Positions 1 to 11,673 of a stretch of 64,000 bases of DNA are shown one piece after another. The notes below the pieces were generated by a model that was not told where the DNA came from, searched no databases, and worked only from the letters and a program-made list of their open reading frames with translations. Position 1 is the first letter of the stretch. Each line of letters opens with the position of its first letter. Origin of the DNA: Haematococcus lacustris (lineage: Eukaryota; Chlorophyta; Chlorophyceae; Chlamydomonadales; Haematococcaceae). The translations under genes and the position numbers were made by a program. Location: NCBI GenBank assembly GCA_030144725.1, contig JASKMD010000019.1:6355889-6419888 (forward strand). The letters are read 5' to 3'.

Positions 1-99
1 TGGCCGGGACATGTGACGCGGTCGCGAGCGCATGTGCGGTCGACTCGGAAGTTATCGTATCGGGTAGCCAAGCAAGATTAACTCTTACTCGCTACTACA
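1..99 (-). repeat. 3' LTR of element 1, partial
   Basis: Identical to 5966-6064. On the minus strand it begins TGTAGTAGCG at position 99. The rest of the LTR lies left of the window. Its first bases also supply the pol stop codon. Confidence 0.93.
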
Positions 100-3000
100 A
101 GTCGCCCCCCCTTAGTTCGGACGTCCCGGGCGGACCTAAGGAGCGGTACTTGCTTACGGACTCAGCCGGCACTCGGTCAGACGGGAGCCACTGATCGTGG
201 ACTTCGGAAAACCCGGGATAACGGACTCGGTAGAAAAGCTTTTCATAACGTTTGTTCTTATTTCGGAGTTTTCGGTAATGCACCTCTTTGCGCTCGGCGA
301 CAATGTATGGGAGCACTTCAGGCTCGGTCGGGTTGATCAATACTTCGGGCACTTCAACACTCGGTGGTTGAACGGAGCCATCGGATTTGTATGCTCGCAA
401 AAGGGACACATGAAACACTGGGTGGATTGCCATATGAGGAGGAATTTCCAGCCTCACGGCATTTCTGCCCACGTGTTCAATGACGGTAAAGGGACCAAGC
501 CACCTTGGCAAAAGCTTTTGGTGGGGACCACTGCGGAGGTTCTTAGTGTTCAACAATACTTGTTGACCCGGGTTGAAGTTTTGATCAACTTTGCCCACAT
601 CGTAAGTGGCGGCTTGTCGTTGCTGAGCGGCCTCAATAGCCACTTGAGCATGTTTGAGCGCGGTGCGGATGACTTCGGCTCTCTCGGTGGCCACGGGGAT
701 ATCTGTCGTGAGCTTCAAGTCACGATAGAACGGAGTAGCGGGGTGACGGCCGTAATTAAGATAAAACGGGGAATGACCAGTGCTTGCTTGTTTGGCATTA
801 TTAACGGCAAACTCTGCTAAAGGAAGTAATGTGTCCCAATTTTTCAAGTTGGGAGACACAAAAGACCTTAGCATTTCCTCAAGCACTCGGTTCATTCGTT
901 CGGTTTGGCCATCGGTTTGCGGGTGATATGCGGTTGAGAGCCGGGATTGTGTACCAAGGCGCCGGAGATACCCATGCATGAAGTGTCCAGCAAATTGCGG
1001 GCCTCGATCGGATATCAAGGTAGCTGGTTCGCCATGAAGGCGCACAACATGTTGGAGAAAGAGCTCAGCAGTCTCTTCAGCGGTAATTGCCTTTTTGCAC
1101 GGTACAAAATGAGTCATCTTAGTAAGGCGATCCACAAAGACACAAATTGCATCGTACCCATGCAACGTGCGCGGTAGCCCCGTGACAAAGTCAACGGTGA
1201 CACTTTCCCACGGATCGTTGGGTATGGGTAGCGGTTGCAAGGTGCCCGGAACACGACCTCCACGGGGTTTGCTTCGTTGGCACTTGTCACAATGTGCAAC
1301 ATAGCGTTCAACATCGGCACGGAGAGTTGGCCACCAGAAATGTCGTTCAACCAAGTCAAGGGTGCGGTCTCTGCCTGGATGACCGGCCCATGGGCTATCA
1401 TGGTGGTCATTCAGGATGCGGAGGATGAGAGGTCGGAGGCAAGGGACAGCAACCCGCCCACCCTTGAACCATAAGCCACGGGACCTGGTTAGACCAGCGG
1501 TGTTGGTTGGATCAAGGTACCAATCATCTTTTCGGTAACCCTTCATAATCTCTTTGTTAAGATCTGACTGTGGTGAACGGATGGCGGAACATTGTGCACT
1601 TGGTCGGTGCAATGTTGGGTTACGGGAGATCGGATCAGCTACATTAGAGCGACCAGGGCGGTAAAGCCACTTATACTTAAAACGAGCCAGAAACTCCATC
1701 CATCTCGCTTGCCGGCGAGAGAGAAGGGCCTGGGTATTCAAGAAAGTGTTCGGGTTGTGGTCGGTCACTAAGGTAACCTCGGACCCTTCAAGGTAGCAAC
1801 GCCACACTTGCAAGGCATCGTGTACGGCTAAGAGCTCTTGCTCTCCGGTAGTATAGTTGCGTTCGGCGGATGAAAGCTTACGGCTGTGATATGCTAACGG
1901 ACGACCCTCTTGTTGCAAGACTGCCCCAATACCATCAAGTGATGCATCAGCAATCAACTCAAATGGTTTGGTGAAGTCAGGCAATGCAAGAACGGGCGCG
2001 GAAGTGAGTGAATGCTTAACCCCTTCAAACGCCGCTTGACAAGAAGGTGTCCACACAAAGGGAACAGATGCTTTGGTCAAGTCATGCAAGACAGCCACTC
2101 GTTTGCTGTAACCTTGCATGAAGCGACGGAAGTAATTAGCAAGACCAAGGAAAGAACGTAACTCGGAGACGGAGGTTGGTGCGGGCCATTCGGCCACGAC
2201 TTTAACCTTAGACGGGTCAACCTTAATACCTTCGGCGCAAACTACATGACCCAAGAAGTTGACTTCCGGCTTATTGAAGTCACATTTCTTAAGCTTGGCG
2301 TAGAGTTCATGTTCACGGAGGCGCTTGAGTACAAGATCAAGATGTTTGGCGTGATCGGCGGCGGATTTGGAATAAATGAGAATATCATCCAAGTACACAA
2401 CGACAAAGTCGTTGATGTAATCGGAGAAGATACGGTTCATTTCGGCTTGGAATGTAGCGGGAGCATTAGTAAGACCAAAGCACAATACTAAATACTCATA
2501 ATGACCAAATGGGGTCCGGAACGCGGTCTTTGGTATGTCTTCGGGTGTGATGCGGATTTGATGGTAACCGGACTGAAGGTCAATAGAAGAAAAGACCTTA
2601 GCACCGGATAACTTATCAAACAAATCCTCAATGCGGGGCATCGGGTAGCGATTGCGGACGGTCATAGAATTCAAAGCACGGTAATCAACGCACATACGGA
2701 GGGTGCCATCTTTCTTGGCCACGAATAACACGGGAGCCCCATACGGAGAGGAGCTAGGGCGTATCCAACCCTTTGATAATAAATCGGATATTTGTTTTTT
2801 AACTTCGGCATACTCAAGGGGAGAGAGGCGGTACATACCTTTGAATGGTGGTTTCGCACCAGGTTCCAGCGGTATAGTATGGCCGACTCCTCTTGACGGC
2901 GGAAGGCCAGCGGGGATGTCGTTGAAGACCCCTTTGTGACGGTCCAGGAGTCCACGGAGCTCGGACTCGGAAAGCAAAGGGGCGGAGGGGGTGTTCGTAG

Positions 3001-4063
3001 GTTGCGCGGGCTTTGCGGGTGTCTTGGCGGAATCGGGAATTCGGGGCTTATAATCGGCTTGTACCCAGAACAGCATAGACTCTCCACCTTTCCTAACCTC
3101 TTTGGTGGCGGACCGGGTGGATATCATTGTAGCGGACAAACCCTTACGTAGGGCTTCGGTAATAAGGTTTGTACTTGCATGCGCCACTTTCGGTTTACGG
3201 ACAAGGGTGCGGGATTTCAATGTGAACTGTTTACCCTTGGAGTGCATTGTGACCATAGGCTCATGACCAAAGTCAAGTTGGACTTGAAATTGGGACATAA
3301 AATCATTGCCTAATATGAGGTCAATGCCGTGTGGTGTGTGCGGCAACACAAGCAATCGGACAGTGGCAAACAAGGCATCATGAACACATGGCAACTTCAG
3401 CCGTGCCATGCATTCCCCCCTCACTTGAAGGGTGCTGGTGCCATTAGCAAGTTCCACAGTATTGACGTGCGTGCGGCGCAAGCGAAACTGTGCGGATGCG
3501 GCGAATGCTTCGGACACGAATGAATGCGATGCACCACTATCAAAGAGTGCATTTGCAGATGCACCGGACACCGTGCATTTGTGGACATGGGTGACTCCAT
3601 GCGATACGGCGTTGCAACGTGCATGTGTCGGACTCAACCACATTTGCATGTCATATGGCAAGCCATGATGGACATCAAGGTGTGGAAGGTGCGGTGGTGG
3701 TTTGACAAGCACATCGGAAGTGCGTGCATAATCAGCAATGACGCGGAAGCCATGCTTGCGAAGCACATCATGTGTCGCATTGTGCGCGGTGGGTAAGAAC
3801 ATGGCAACAGTTGTGGGTGCATGTGTTTGAGCAACAACATATGCACGCACAACGGACTCGGCATGCAACGGGGATGGAAACATCAATGTGTTGTGACCCT
3901 GGAGGGATGATGAAGTGACATTACACGGCGTGCCACTTGTATCAACATCAAAACAACCACCAACGACATGCTCAATGTGGTCGACAAAGGTGCGGGCAAA
4001 GCACGATGTTAGTGTTTGAATCGGGTTCCTTGCAAGTTGGTCACTCACATGCAAGGCAAGTCC
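95..4063 (-). CDS. pol: Pol of element 1: protease-RT-RNaseH-integrase-chromodomain
   Basis: About 1320 residues with no clear ATG near its start. It follows gag in the same frame after one UAG, so readthrough is likely. Counting from a TTG at 4054, the features are as follows. Aspartic protease has DSGAS at 172-176. Reverse transcriptase spans about 405-585 with YLDD at 554-557. RNase H has DAS near 703 and TDHNP near 764. The integrase zinc region has H885/H892 and CDKC at 922-925. The integrase core is D955, D1016 and E1052, a D,D(35)E spacing. A chromodomain spans about 1248-1300. All key residues are present. The stop TAG is made by the first bases of the 3' LTR. Confidence 0.96.
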   Translation of the reverse strand, partial: GLALHVSDQLARNPIQTLTSCFARTFVDHIEHVVGGCFDVDTSGTPCNVTSSSLQGHNTLMFPSPLHAESVVRAYVVAQTHAPTTVAMFLPTAHNATHDVLRKHGFRVIADYARTSDVLVKPPPHLPHLDVHHGLPYDMQMWLSPTHARCNAVSHGVTHVHKCTVSGASANALFDSGASHSFVSEAFAASAQFRLRRTHVNTVELANGTSTLQVRGECMARLKLPCVHDALFATVRLLVLPHTPHGIDLILGNDFMSQFQVQLDFGHEPMVTMHSKGKQFTLKSRTLVRKPKVAHASTNLITEALRKGLSATMISTRSATKEVRKGGESMLFWVQADYKPRIPDSAKTPAKPAQPTNTPSAPLLSESELRGLLDRHKGVFNDIPAGLPPSRGVGHTIPLEPGAKPPFKGMYRLSPLEYAEVKKQISDLLSKGWIRPSSSPYGAPVLFVAKKDGTLRMCVDYRALNSMTVRNRYPMPRIEDLFDKLSGAKVFSSIDLQSGYHQIRITPEDIPKTAFRTPFGHYEYLVLCFGLTNAPATFQAEMNRIFSDYINDFVVVYLDDILIYSKSAADHAKHLDLVLKRLREHELYAKLKKCDFNKPEVNFLGHVVCAEGIKVDPSKVKVVAEWPAPTSVSELRSFLGLANYFRRFMQGYSKRVAVLHDLTKASVPFVWTPSCQAAFEGVKHSLTSAPVLALPDFTKPFELIADASLDGIGAVLQQEGRPLAYHSRKLSSAERNYTTGEQELLAVHDALQVWRCYLEGSEVTLVTDHNPNTFLNTQALLSRRQARWMEFLARFKYKWLYRPGRSNVADPISRNPTLHRPSAQCSAIRSPQSDLNKEIMKGYRKDDWYLDPTNTAGLTRSRGLWFKGGRVAVPCLRPLILRILNDHHDSPWAGHPGRDRTLDLVERHFWWPTLRADVERYVAHCDKCQRSKPRGGRVPGTLQPLPIPNDPWESVTVDFVTGLPRTLHGYDAICVFVDRLTKMTHFVPCKKAITAEETAELFLQHVVRLHGEPATLISDRGPQFAGHFMHGYLRRLGTQSRLSTAYHPQTDGQTERMNRVLEEMLRSFVSPNLKNWDTLLPLAEFAVNNAKQASTGHSPFYLNYGRHPATPFYRDLKLTTDIPVATERAEVIRTALKHAQVAIEAAQQRQAATYDVGKVDQNFNPGQQVLLNTKNLRSGPHQKLLPRWLGPFTVIEHVGRNAVRLEIPPHMAIHPVFHVSLLRAYKSDGSVQPPSVEVPEVLINPTEPEVLPYIVAERKEVHYRKLRNKNKRYEKLFYRVRYPGFSEVHDQWLPSDRVPAESVSKYRSLGPPGTSELRGGDL
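100..113 (-). other. polypurine tract of element 1
   Basis: Minus-strand AAGGGGGGGCGACT lies directly before the 3' LTR start (TGTAG). It is the expected plus-strand primer, and it lies inside the last codons of pol. Confidence 0.7.
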
Positions 4064-5350
4064 CTAGTGGAACGGAACTACTTCCCCATTCACCACCTTC
4101 CCATCCTTGCGGCCGTGGGGGCGGGTGAATGTGCAATTTGCAGCCCGGTGCTTACCCCGCTGACAGTTGAAACACATTCCGCGCTTCACCAGAGAGTCCA
4201 CTTCTGCCTCGGTTAGGCGCCGATCCTCCGTCGCGTGGTAGATGCCGGAGAGATTTGTAGCCTGCACTTCGCCTTTGTCAAGGCGGGATTGGCGGGGTGT
4301 GCGGGTAGCCTGACCATTGGGCGAGGCTGCAACGGATGTGCGGGCTGCTACGCGGCGAGCAGGTTGCCGAGCACCAGGCTCCGGAGTGACGGGGGCGGGG
4401 GCGGGTGCAACCACGGCTGCGGCGGTGGCGGGAACGGGCTTCCTCTTCTGAGAACGGGCAGCATGCACAAAGGGCTTGCGGGCAGGCAACGGGGCAGCTT
4501 GCACAGCAGGCTTCTTGATAGCTGCCTCTGCTTTGAAACGCATTTCAACACCTAGAGCATGCTGATACAGGGGCTCAATGGTGGTGAATGGTTCACCTAG
4601 CACGGTGCATGCACATGGGCCCTTGAATGCATCAGGCAAACCTGACATGTAGAAGCGCAAGATGACAGCCATGTCCAACTGAGGGCAGTCCCTGATGAGT
4701 GCTCGGAATGAGGCATTGTAGCTAGCAATCGTGCCCTTAGCATGATACTTGCCAGCAAACAAGACATCAAGGGCACGCTCAGACGGGGCACGCACCTCAG
4801 AGGCAAAGACCTCAGTTACCGCGGCCATTGCACGGTCCAGGGTCAAAGTGGTAGTCATCTCTCGATTGACGATGTCGACCATCTCGTCTCCACCCTTGAT
4901 GGAGTTGAAGAACGTTACCGCCTTCACCGCATCCGGCGCGTCCCACGAGGCACACAAGACCACCACGGTGGCTTTGTGCGCGGCGATACGGGCTGTTTGC
5001 TCGGGGGACTGAACGGAGGTGACGGTGATGGTGGGGAGGGTGGGGGCCGACTTGGACGTCGCGGAGGTGGGGTTAGGGGCGGGTGTTTGAGCGGGCGGTG
5101 GAGCGGGAGCCCCTCCAGGGCCGGTAGGAGCGGGATTTTGACGGACTGCACGATGAGCACCACGAGTGTTAGTGCGAACAGCTCTGCGAGTGCGTGCGGG
5201 CTGATCACCATGTGCGGGCTGGTCACCATGTGCGGGCTGGTCACCATTTTGAGCACCTACATTGGCTGCACCATTGGCTGCGGCTGCCGTGCGTGCTGCC
5301 CTCGTGCGCACAATCGATGCAATCGCACGTCGCGAAATGCTGGCAGGCAT
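4064..5350 (-). CDS. gag: Gag of element 1
   Basis: A 428-residue structural protein that would form the retrotransposon particle. The N-terminal part is rich in Ala, Arg and Pro and carries three copies of GDQPAHGDQPA-like repeats. The middle is a helical gag core. Near residues 393-406 is a CCHC zinc knuckle, CFNCQRGKHRAANC, for RNA binding. It ends at UAG (4066-4064) in the same frame as pol. A second minus-strand open frame, 5257-5601, overlaps the start in another frame. It contains a short possible coiled coil (SELQKLQSKF), so the true N-terminus could lie upstream and be joined by a frameshift or a sequence error. The identity as gag is sure. The start is not. Confidence 0.88.
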   Translation of the reverse strand: MPASISRRAIASIVRTRAARTAAAANGAANVGAQNGDQPAHGDQPAHGDQPARTRRAVRTNTRGAHRAVRQNPAPTGPGGAPAPPPAQTPAPNPTSATSKSAPTLPTITVTSVQSPEQTARIAAHKATVVVLCASWDAPDAVKAVTFFNSIKGGDEMVDIVNREMTTTLTLDRAMAAVTEVFASEVRAPSERALDVLFAGKYHAKGTIASYNASFRALIRDCPQLDMAVILRFYMSGLPDAFKGPCACTVLGEPFTTIEPLYQHALGVEMRFKAEAAIKKPAVQAAPLPARKPFVHAARSQKRKPVPATAAAVVAPAPAPVTPEPGARQPARRVAARTSVAASPNGQATRTPRQSRLDKGEVQATNLSGIYHATEDRRLTEAEVDSLVKRGMCFNCQRGKHRAANCTFTRPHGRKDGKVVNGEVVPFH

Positions 5351-5739
5351 GGCAGTTTGAATTCAAACTTACTTTGTAACTTTTGGAGTTCGGAGGCGAT
5401 ATCTGCAGCAGCAGCAACTTGCGAAACAGCGGGAACAGTGGTGGACACGCACGGAGACGGGGCAGCTGCAGCGACTGCTAACGCCTCTAACGCCGAAGTG
5501 TGATTTGCGGACGTGTCAGGGTCCCGCAAGGGCGGAGTTGTCGGAGGTGCAGAAACGGGCGGGGTTGCAGCCGTAGGCTCGGGAGGGGTAGTTTTCTGCA
5601 CGGTTTTGCGCGGGAGTTAATAGCGGTCAACGCTGGTCAACGCTGATGCGTTGAACTACTGAACTTCTAGACTAAAGCGACGCTGACGCCAACGATGCTA
5701 GAGCGTACTTACACGCTTTGCCTTCGACCTTGACATGTC

Positions 5740-5757
5740 GAACAGCGGTCGGAACCA
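5740..5757 (-). other. candidate primer-binding site
   Basis: Two bases after the LTR end the minus strand reads TGGTTCCGACCGCTG. The leading TGG fits a tRNA 3' CCA end. I could not assign the tRNA, and the T-loop spacing is not a clean match. Confidence 0.4.
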
Positions 5758-5759
5758 GA

Positions 5760-6064
5760 TGTAGCCGCGTTGACGGAGGCGTAGCGGAGAGAGTAGTGTA
5801 GCCGGCTACTGAGAGGAGTTGCACCTCTAGCACTCGGTCGGTTTGTGCTGCACACTGAATTGTGCCAGTCCGGAAGTGAGCGGGGTTTTATAGTCGTCCC
5901 CTCACCGCATGAGCGGTGACGGGTCACGCTCGCAGCGCACATGTCACGGTCCAAGGCATCACCCTTGGCCGGGACATGTGACGCGGTCGCGAGCGCATGT
6001 GCGGTCGACTCGGAAGTTATCGTATCGGGTAGCCAAGCAAGATTAACTCTTACTCGCTACTACA
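5760..6064 (-). repeat. 5' LTR of element 1 (305 bp)
   Basis: Minus-strand limits are TGTAG at 6064 and CTACA ending at 5760, a 5-bp terminal inverted repeat of the usual TG...CA kind. The right 99 bp match the 3' LTR exactly. The inner edge is inferred from the CTACA end and a TGG primer-site start two bases further in, so it is less certain than the outer edge. Confidence 0.8.
5886..5892 (-). promoter_or_regulatory. LTR TATA box
   Basis: Minus-strand TATAAAA inside the 5' LTR, about 170 bp inside the outer edge. This is the expected place for the Pol II promoter of the element. Confidence 0.6.
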
Positions 6065-8870
6065 GGAGGTGTCCCGCGGCTGGCCTGTGGCGGCTGCTAG
6101 CTCAGGGCTGGGCGGTTGGGGGGACTGCTTCAGAGCAGACGCTGGCAGCTTGGGCAGGTGCCCTGGCTGGCCATGAGGCTTCTCCTTGGCTTGCCCGGCC
6201 TCCTCTGGCCCCTGCAGCTTCACGCGGTGGGTGTGTGTGAGCGGCAGCTTGACGCTGGGCGGGGAGGTTGGCAGTGTGGGGCTGGAGCGCGGCTTGCCAT
6301 GGCTGCTGCCCTCCTGGCTGCTTTCAAGGACAGGCCTAGCGCCAGCGCCTGCACCCGACTTGACCAAGGACGGCTTTCTACCGGCCAGTCCCGGCAGGGA
6401 GGGGCGGGACAGTGGCTGCTGCAGTGGTGTGACCTGGGTGTGGCGAGTGGATGAGGTGTGCAGGGGGCTGCCTGACCCCGCCTGCTCCAGGGCCAGACGC
6501 TGGGCTAAAGGGGGGAGGCAGTCGCTGGGGGTGCTGGCTGCACTGCCCAGCACAATGCCAGGGGAGGGGCAGGGGAGGGAGGCGGTGAGGCCCAGCACGC
6601 CTGACTGGGGCGACAGGTTGGCTGCGCAGGCACGGTCAGCAAGGGCAGCAGCAGCGGCATCAGCCAGGGCGTGGGAGGGCCCCTGCTGGGTGTGGGGGCT
6701 GTGGTTTGCGATGCTGCGAGAACGGCATCCATCATTGCCCATAATGTCCATGTCCCAGCTGCACCAGCAGAGTCCCCTCACGGAATAGGAGCATATGTGT
6801 GGTGGTGCGTAGCTGGTGGTGCTGATAGTGAGCCTGCAGGGGAGTGCACTGTCGACAGGGCCGCAGGGCCGCAGGGGTGCTGCGCTGCAGCTAGTGGGGC
6901 CGCAGGGGAGCTGCGCTGCAGCTCACCTATGATGAGCTTGGTGATCTCCGGGTTGCTGTCGTGCGCTGCGTGCATCAACACGGTCCACCCGCGGGAGTCC
7001 TGCAGCCATGCACACACCCACACCCCCTGGCTGGCGCTACCGCGCCCGTGACCCTGAACAAGCCAGGCCTGCACAGATGTGTGTGTAGGGTGGGATGCCT
7101 CCATGCTGTCCTCAGTCCTGCATTGTCTGTGTAGGACCAAACAGTGGGGACATGCGGGTGGAGGGGTGAGGGGAGCCTTGAGCTTAGTACTTGACAATAG
7201 CCAACAAGCAAACATCGATGAGATAGGCGTGTCAGCCTGTTCGAGATCAAGTTCCAATGTGCAGGTGCTGCGAGGGCTAGTGGATGGGGTCTGCAGGGGT
7301 GCAGCGCTGCCTGACCTGGGCAGGTGGTGACCAGGCCCTGAATGAGCGTCTGCTGTCCCCCACCCAGTGTGCTGCCTGACCTGGGTGTTGATGGCCAGGG
7401 GGTGGTGCTCCAGCAGCTGAGTGTACACGGCCCTGGCCTTGGACAGCGGCATGGAGGCAAGCCACTCGTACAGCATGCTGCCGTCTGGGCCCTTGCGCAG
7501 CTCAGCGCCCACGTACCTGCACCCGGCACAGCACAGCCGCAGCTTGCCAGCTGCCCCTGCCTGGTACACTCAGCCAGGGCTTGTGCTGCCCCTGCCCCTG
7601 CCCCTGCCCCTGCTCCTGCCCCTGCCCCTGCCCCTGCCCCTGCTCCTGCTCCTGCTCCTGCCCCTGCTCCTGCCCCTGCTGCTGGCAGGCGGGTGGCATA
7701 GGCAGGTATGTGTGGTGTGGGAGGCAGCAAGGTGGCAGGGGCCGGGTGGCGCTGCTGTCCCAACCCTTACCAGAGCACCAGCTGGCCCTTGGCCGTGCAG
7801 CCCGCCATGGTGCTGCCGTCTACGCTGAGGTCGCACTTGATGAAGCCGCCAGCTTCAACCACACCAAAGCCGCGGTGGAAGTTGGCCTAAAGCAACACCG
7901 CCGGCAGCTCGCAACAGCCTTATACTCACACTTGTAGCAGCACATGAAGCACGACCCCATGACGCCCTGCTGTGCTGCTGCCCCCCACCCACCGCCCTGC
8001 ACCCCACCCACCACCACCTACCGCACACAGCTCGCTGCCTGCTGCCGAGTCCCACAGCCGGGCCTTGCCGTCACTGCCCACACTCAGCAGCCGGCGTGAG
8101 TCACCACTCCATGAGCAGTCAAACACCTGGGGGCAGAGCAGGCCGAGGCGGCACCACCTTGCCCAGCCTGGCCAGGTGCTGGCTGGACTGCTGCCCAGCA
8201 CCAGGTCAGCAGTGCAGGGGCTGGCTGGGGCCAGGGCTGGGGCCAGGGCTGGGGCCAGGGGCTGGGGCCAGGGCTAACGCACCTTGCCGTCATGAGCCTT
8301 GATGTCGTACAGCAGGCAGTTGTTGAGAACGTCCCAGATCAGCACGCTCCCCTTCTCACCCCCTGCAGCCATCAGCAGCACGCCGCAAGTGAGGTGGTGT
8401 GATGTGCTTGGTATCAAGACCTCGAGTCCCCAAGACGGCCCAGCAGAGGGCGTTGAGCAATCGAGCTGTGAGACGGCTTGGAGCAGCATGGGCCTGCGCC
8501 TGCAGACCAGCTGACCCGGCCCAGCAGCACCACACACACCCAGTCAGGCTGGCGGTCTGTTGCCGCCCTCACCAATCTCAATACGCGAGCCCTCAAAGGA
8601 GAACTTGATGGTCATGCCCTTGCCGTCCATGGCATCGTCCAGGGAAAACAGCTCCTGGCCTGACTGGCTGTCCAGGATGACGATGTGCTCGTCAGTGCCA
8701 CTGGATGCAATCTGCACACCACCACCACCACCACCACCACCACCACCATCATCACCACCGCCACCACCATTCCCACCACCACCAATCCCACCACCACCAC
8801 CACCCAGCCCAGCCCCAGCTGGCATTGTCCTCTGACGCCCGTGTTGTGTGTGTCATGATGGTGTGTTCAG

Positions 8871-8911
<41 letters not shown>

Positions 8912-11629
8912 AGGCAGGCAGGCGGAGGGCGGCGGTCGCCCCCCGGTCACCTTGGAGCCGTCAGGTGAGACGCTGCAGCACAGCACCGGCCCCTCATGCG
9001 CCGCCACGATCTGCTGTGGCACCAGCACCACCGCATCCCACACGATCAGCATGCCGTCCTTGTCGCCAGACACCTGCAGACACAATACATCCTGCCCAGC
9101 TGCCTTGTCAAGTTGGGGCTAGATTTGGCCAGAAGGTTAGGGTTCAGGGTTCAGGGTTCAGGGTTCAAGGGCGATCAGGTGGCGCGCGCTGACCATGATG
9201 TTGCCGTTCAAGCTCATGTCCACGCTCATGACAGGCGCCTGGTGGCCAGTGAGGAGGGCCAGCTGGGTCTGGGTGCGCCAATCCCATAGGATGACCTGCA
9301 AGCAGGCAGGCAGCACGAGCACGCTGCACACTGGTTCATGCAGGAGGAGCTGCAGGCAGGAGCACAGTGCGTGTGGGACAGGGTGTGGCTGCAGTGCCTA
9401 TGGATGAGGGAGTGCTGTGGCTCCAACCCTGGACCAACACCTTGCAGCCTTTCCATGCCGCCCTCCTCCCCCTCGACTTCCGGTCAGCCTGCTCCTCCCC
9501 TGCCCTGCCCCTGCCCTCCCCTGTCCTGCCCCTCCCCCTCCTCCCCGCGCTCCACTGGAGCCGCCCCCTCCCTCCCGCTGCTGCCCCCGGCCCCACCTTG
9601 CAGTCCCCCCCGCAGGAGTAGACCGCGGAGGAGTCGTGGGTGAACTTGACGCAGGTGATGGCGGAGCGCTTGTGCGCAGTCCACTTGTGCAGCTGGCAGT
9701 GGTGCTCCTGGGAGGTGGAGCAGGCACTGGGGTACAGGCAGGGCAGGCAGCCAGACCCCACCCCACCCCACCCCACCCCACCCCACCCCACCCCACCCCA
9801 CCCCACCCCACCCCACACATGGTTACAGCTGACTGCAGCCAGTGACCCACTGTGGGTTGGATCGATGCAGGCCAGCAAGCCAGGCAAGGCTGAAGGCGAA
9901 GCAAGTCTCAAAGCGAGGCAAGGCTGAGGGCTGAGGGCTGAAGGCTTGTGCGCCCACACACCCCTCCCGCTCCCGCCCTGGCCTCCTTCTGACTCACCAC
10001 ATTGAACACGGTGAGCTCTCCCCTCAGGTTGCCTGCAGACGCATGAGGCAGCAGGCCAGGTCAGGGGCAGGACACGCTGGCAGCAGCGCTCCACCATGCA
10101 AGCTTGCTCCGCACTCAGCCCCACCACCCCTGCCTGTTGACTCGCAGCTAACCCTTAACCCTAACCCTAACCCTAACCCTGCCTGTTGACCCGCAGCTGA
10201 CCCGAGATGAGCAGGTGGCCGTCAGCGGAGAAGTCCAGGGAGCGGGCGCCCCCGTTCTCCCCCACCAGCATGTGGACCGTGGTGCAGGGCGGCGTGTACA
10301 GCACCATGGGCTGGGCGTTGAGGCCCCCGGTGACATGCACTGTGCCATCTCTGCAAGCCAGCCAGCACACGCCCAGCAGGTCACGGTCACAGCCACAGTC
10401 ATAGTCACGATCACCATCATCACCTTCACCACCACCATCATCATCGCCATCATTGTCAGTACATGGCACCTGCCAGTCAGCTGTGGTGCAACACACAGCC
10501 CCTCACATACATGCCGTGTTGTAGGCTCGCCAGATGGTCGGCTGGAGAAACGGGCCCACCGGGCACTAGTGAGGCGCAGCGTGGTGTGCTGGGGGTGTGG
10601 AGGTGGACGAAAACAGGGACCCTCAGCAGGCCTCGCCCCTGGGTGCACCACTCCCGGCTGCATCACACCACCACCACCATTACCACCACCACCACCACCA
10701 CCACCTGCACACAGGGCTACCACCGCTGCTGTGTGCCCTGCTGTCTCCCTCCTCCCACCCACCTGAACATGAAGGAGTCTCCCGGGTGCTTCTCGTACTC
10801 CCTCATGTCGTACAGCGCCGCCTCCAGCAGCGGGTCGAACAGGCTGAGACCGTGGTGGTTCACAAACACGCGGTTGCTCATGGTGCTGTTGTGGAACAGG
10901 CCCTGCAGGGGGCAGGAGGCAGGGCAGCGCAGCCTGGCAGGGCAGGGGCCAGGAGGATGGGCAGCGTGAGGCAGCGTGGCTGGCAATAGAGGCCATGGTG
11001 GTTGAGTGCCTGGCGGTAGCGTGGCATAGGCCTGAGGGGCTGAGGGGGGCATCAAGGGGCTCACGTTCAGGTCCGCCACGAAGTCAGCGACCTTGCTTTT
11101 GCTGGCCTTGGCCACGTCCCAGGTGACTGCTTGGCGGGAGCAGACGGAGGTCAGGCTGGGGACTGAGGCCTGACCTTGACTGTCCTCTGCACTCAGTAAC
11201 GGCACACCGCCAGACACAGTGCTGGTGGGACCCCCTGCTGCCATGTTTACAGCTTGCAGGCTGCCTGTGGCTCGCCCTGTGGCTCGCCCTGGGGTCCCCC
11301 TTGGGGTCCCCCTTGGGGTCCCCCTTGGGGTCCCCCTTGTGGGTGTAGGACACCGTGGGGCTGCCCTGCAGCTTCACTGGGGCAGGAGGCTGGCTAAGCC
11401 TCGCCTAGGACGAACATGCGCCAGGTGATACCCCACACAGGCCAGGACAGGCAGCCATACGAGGCTGATGGCTTTATTGGTGTAAACCCACCATCATCTT
11501 ACCAAGAAAAAACAGGGCATTCAGGGCGGAGGCGTTGCCCACCAGGCAGTGCTTCAAGGAGCCCCTGCAAGGCGACAGGGGACCAAGGATGACACTGAGG
11601 CCTTGAAGCTTGAGCCACATACACATACA

Positions 11630-11673
<44 letters not shown>

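Larger units (their letters stand above)
1..6064 (-). mobile_element. Ty3/gypsy chromovirus, element 1 (3' LTR cut by window start)
   Basis: LTR retrotransposon read from right to left. The order is 5' LTR (5760-6064), primer-binding site, gag, pol, polypurine tract, 3' LTR. Positions 1-99 and 5966-6064 are identical base for base over 99 bp, which suggests a recent insertion. Pol order is protease, reverse transcriptase, RNase H, integrase, chromodomain, which is the Ty3/gypsy order, and the chromodomain places it among chromoviruses. The gag and pol frames are open except for one UAG between them, so it may still be active. It sits in the last exon of the WD40 gene and in the same orientation. 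The far target duplication lies outside the window. Confidence 0.95.

Noticed and set aside
7569..7763. Ala-Gly and Pro-Ala repeat proteins
   Set aside because: Chance translation of the CCCCTG microsatellite between two WD40 exons.
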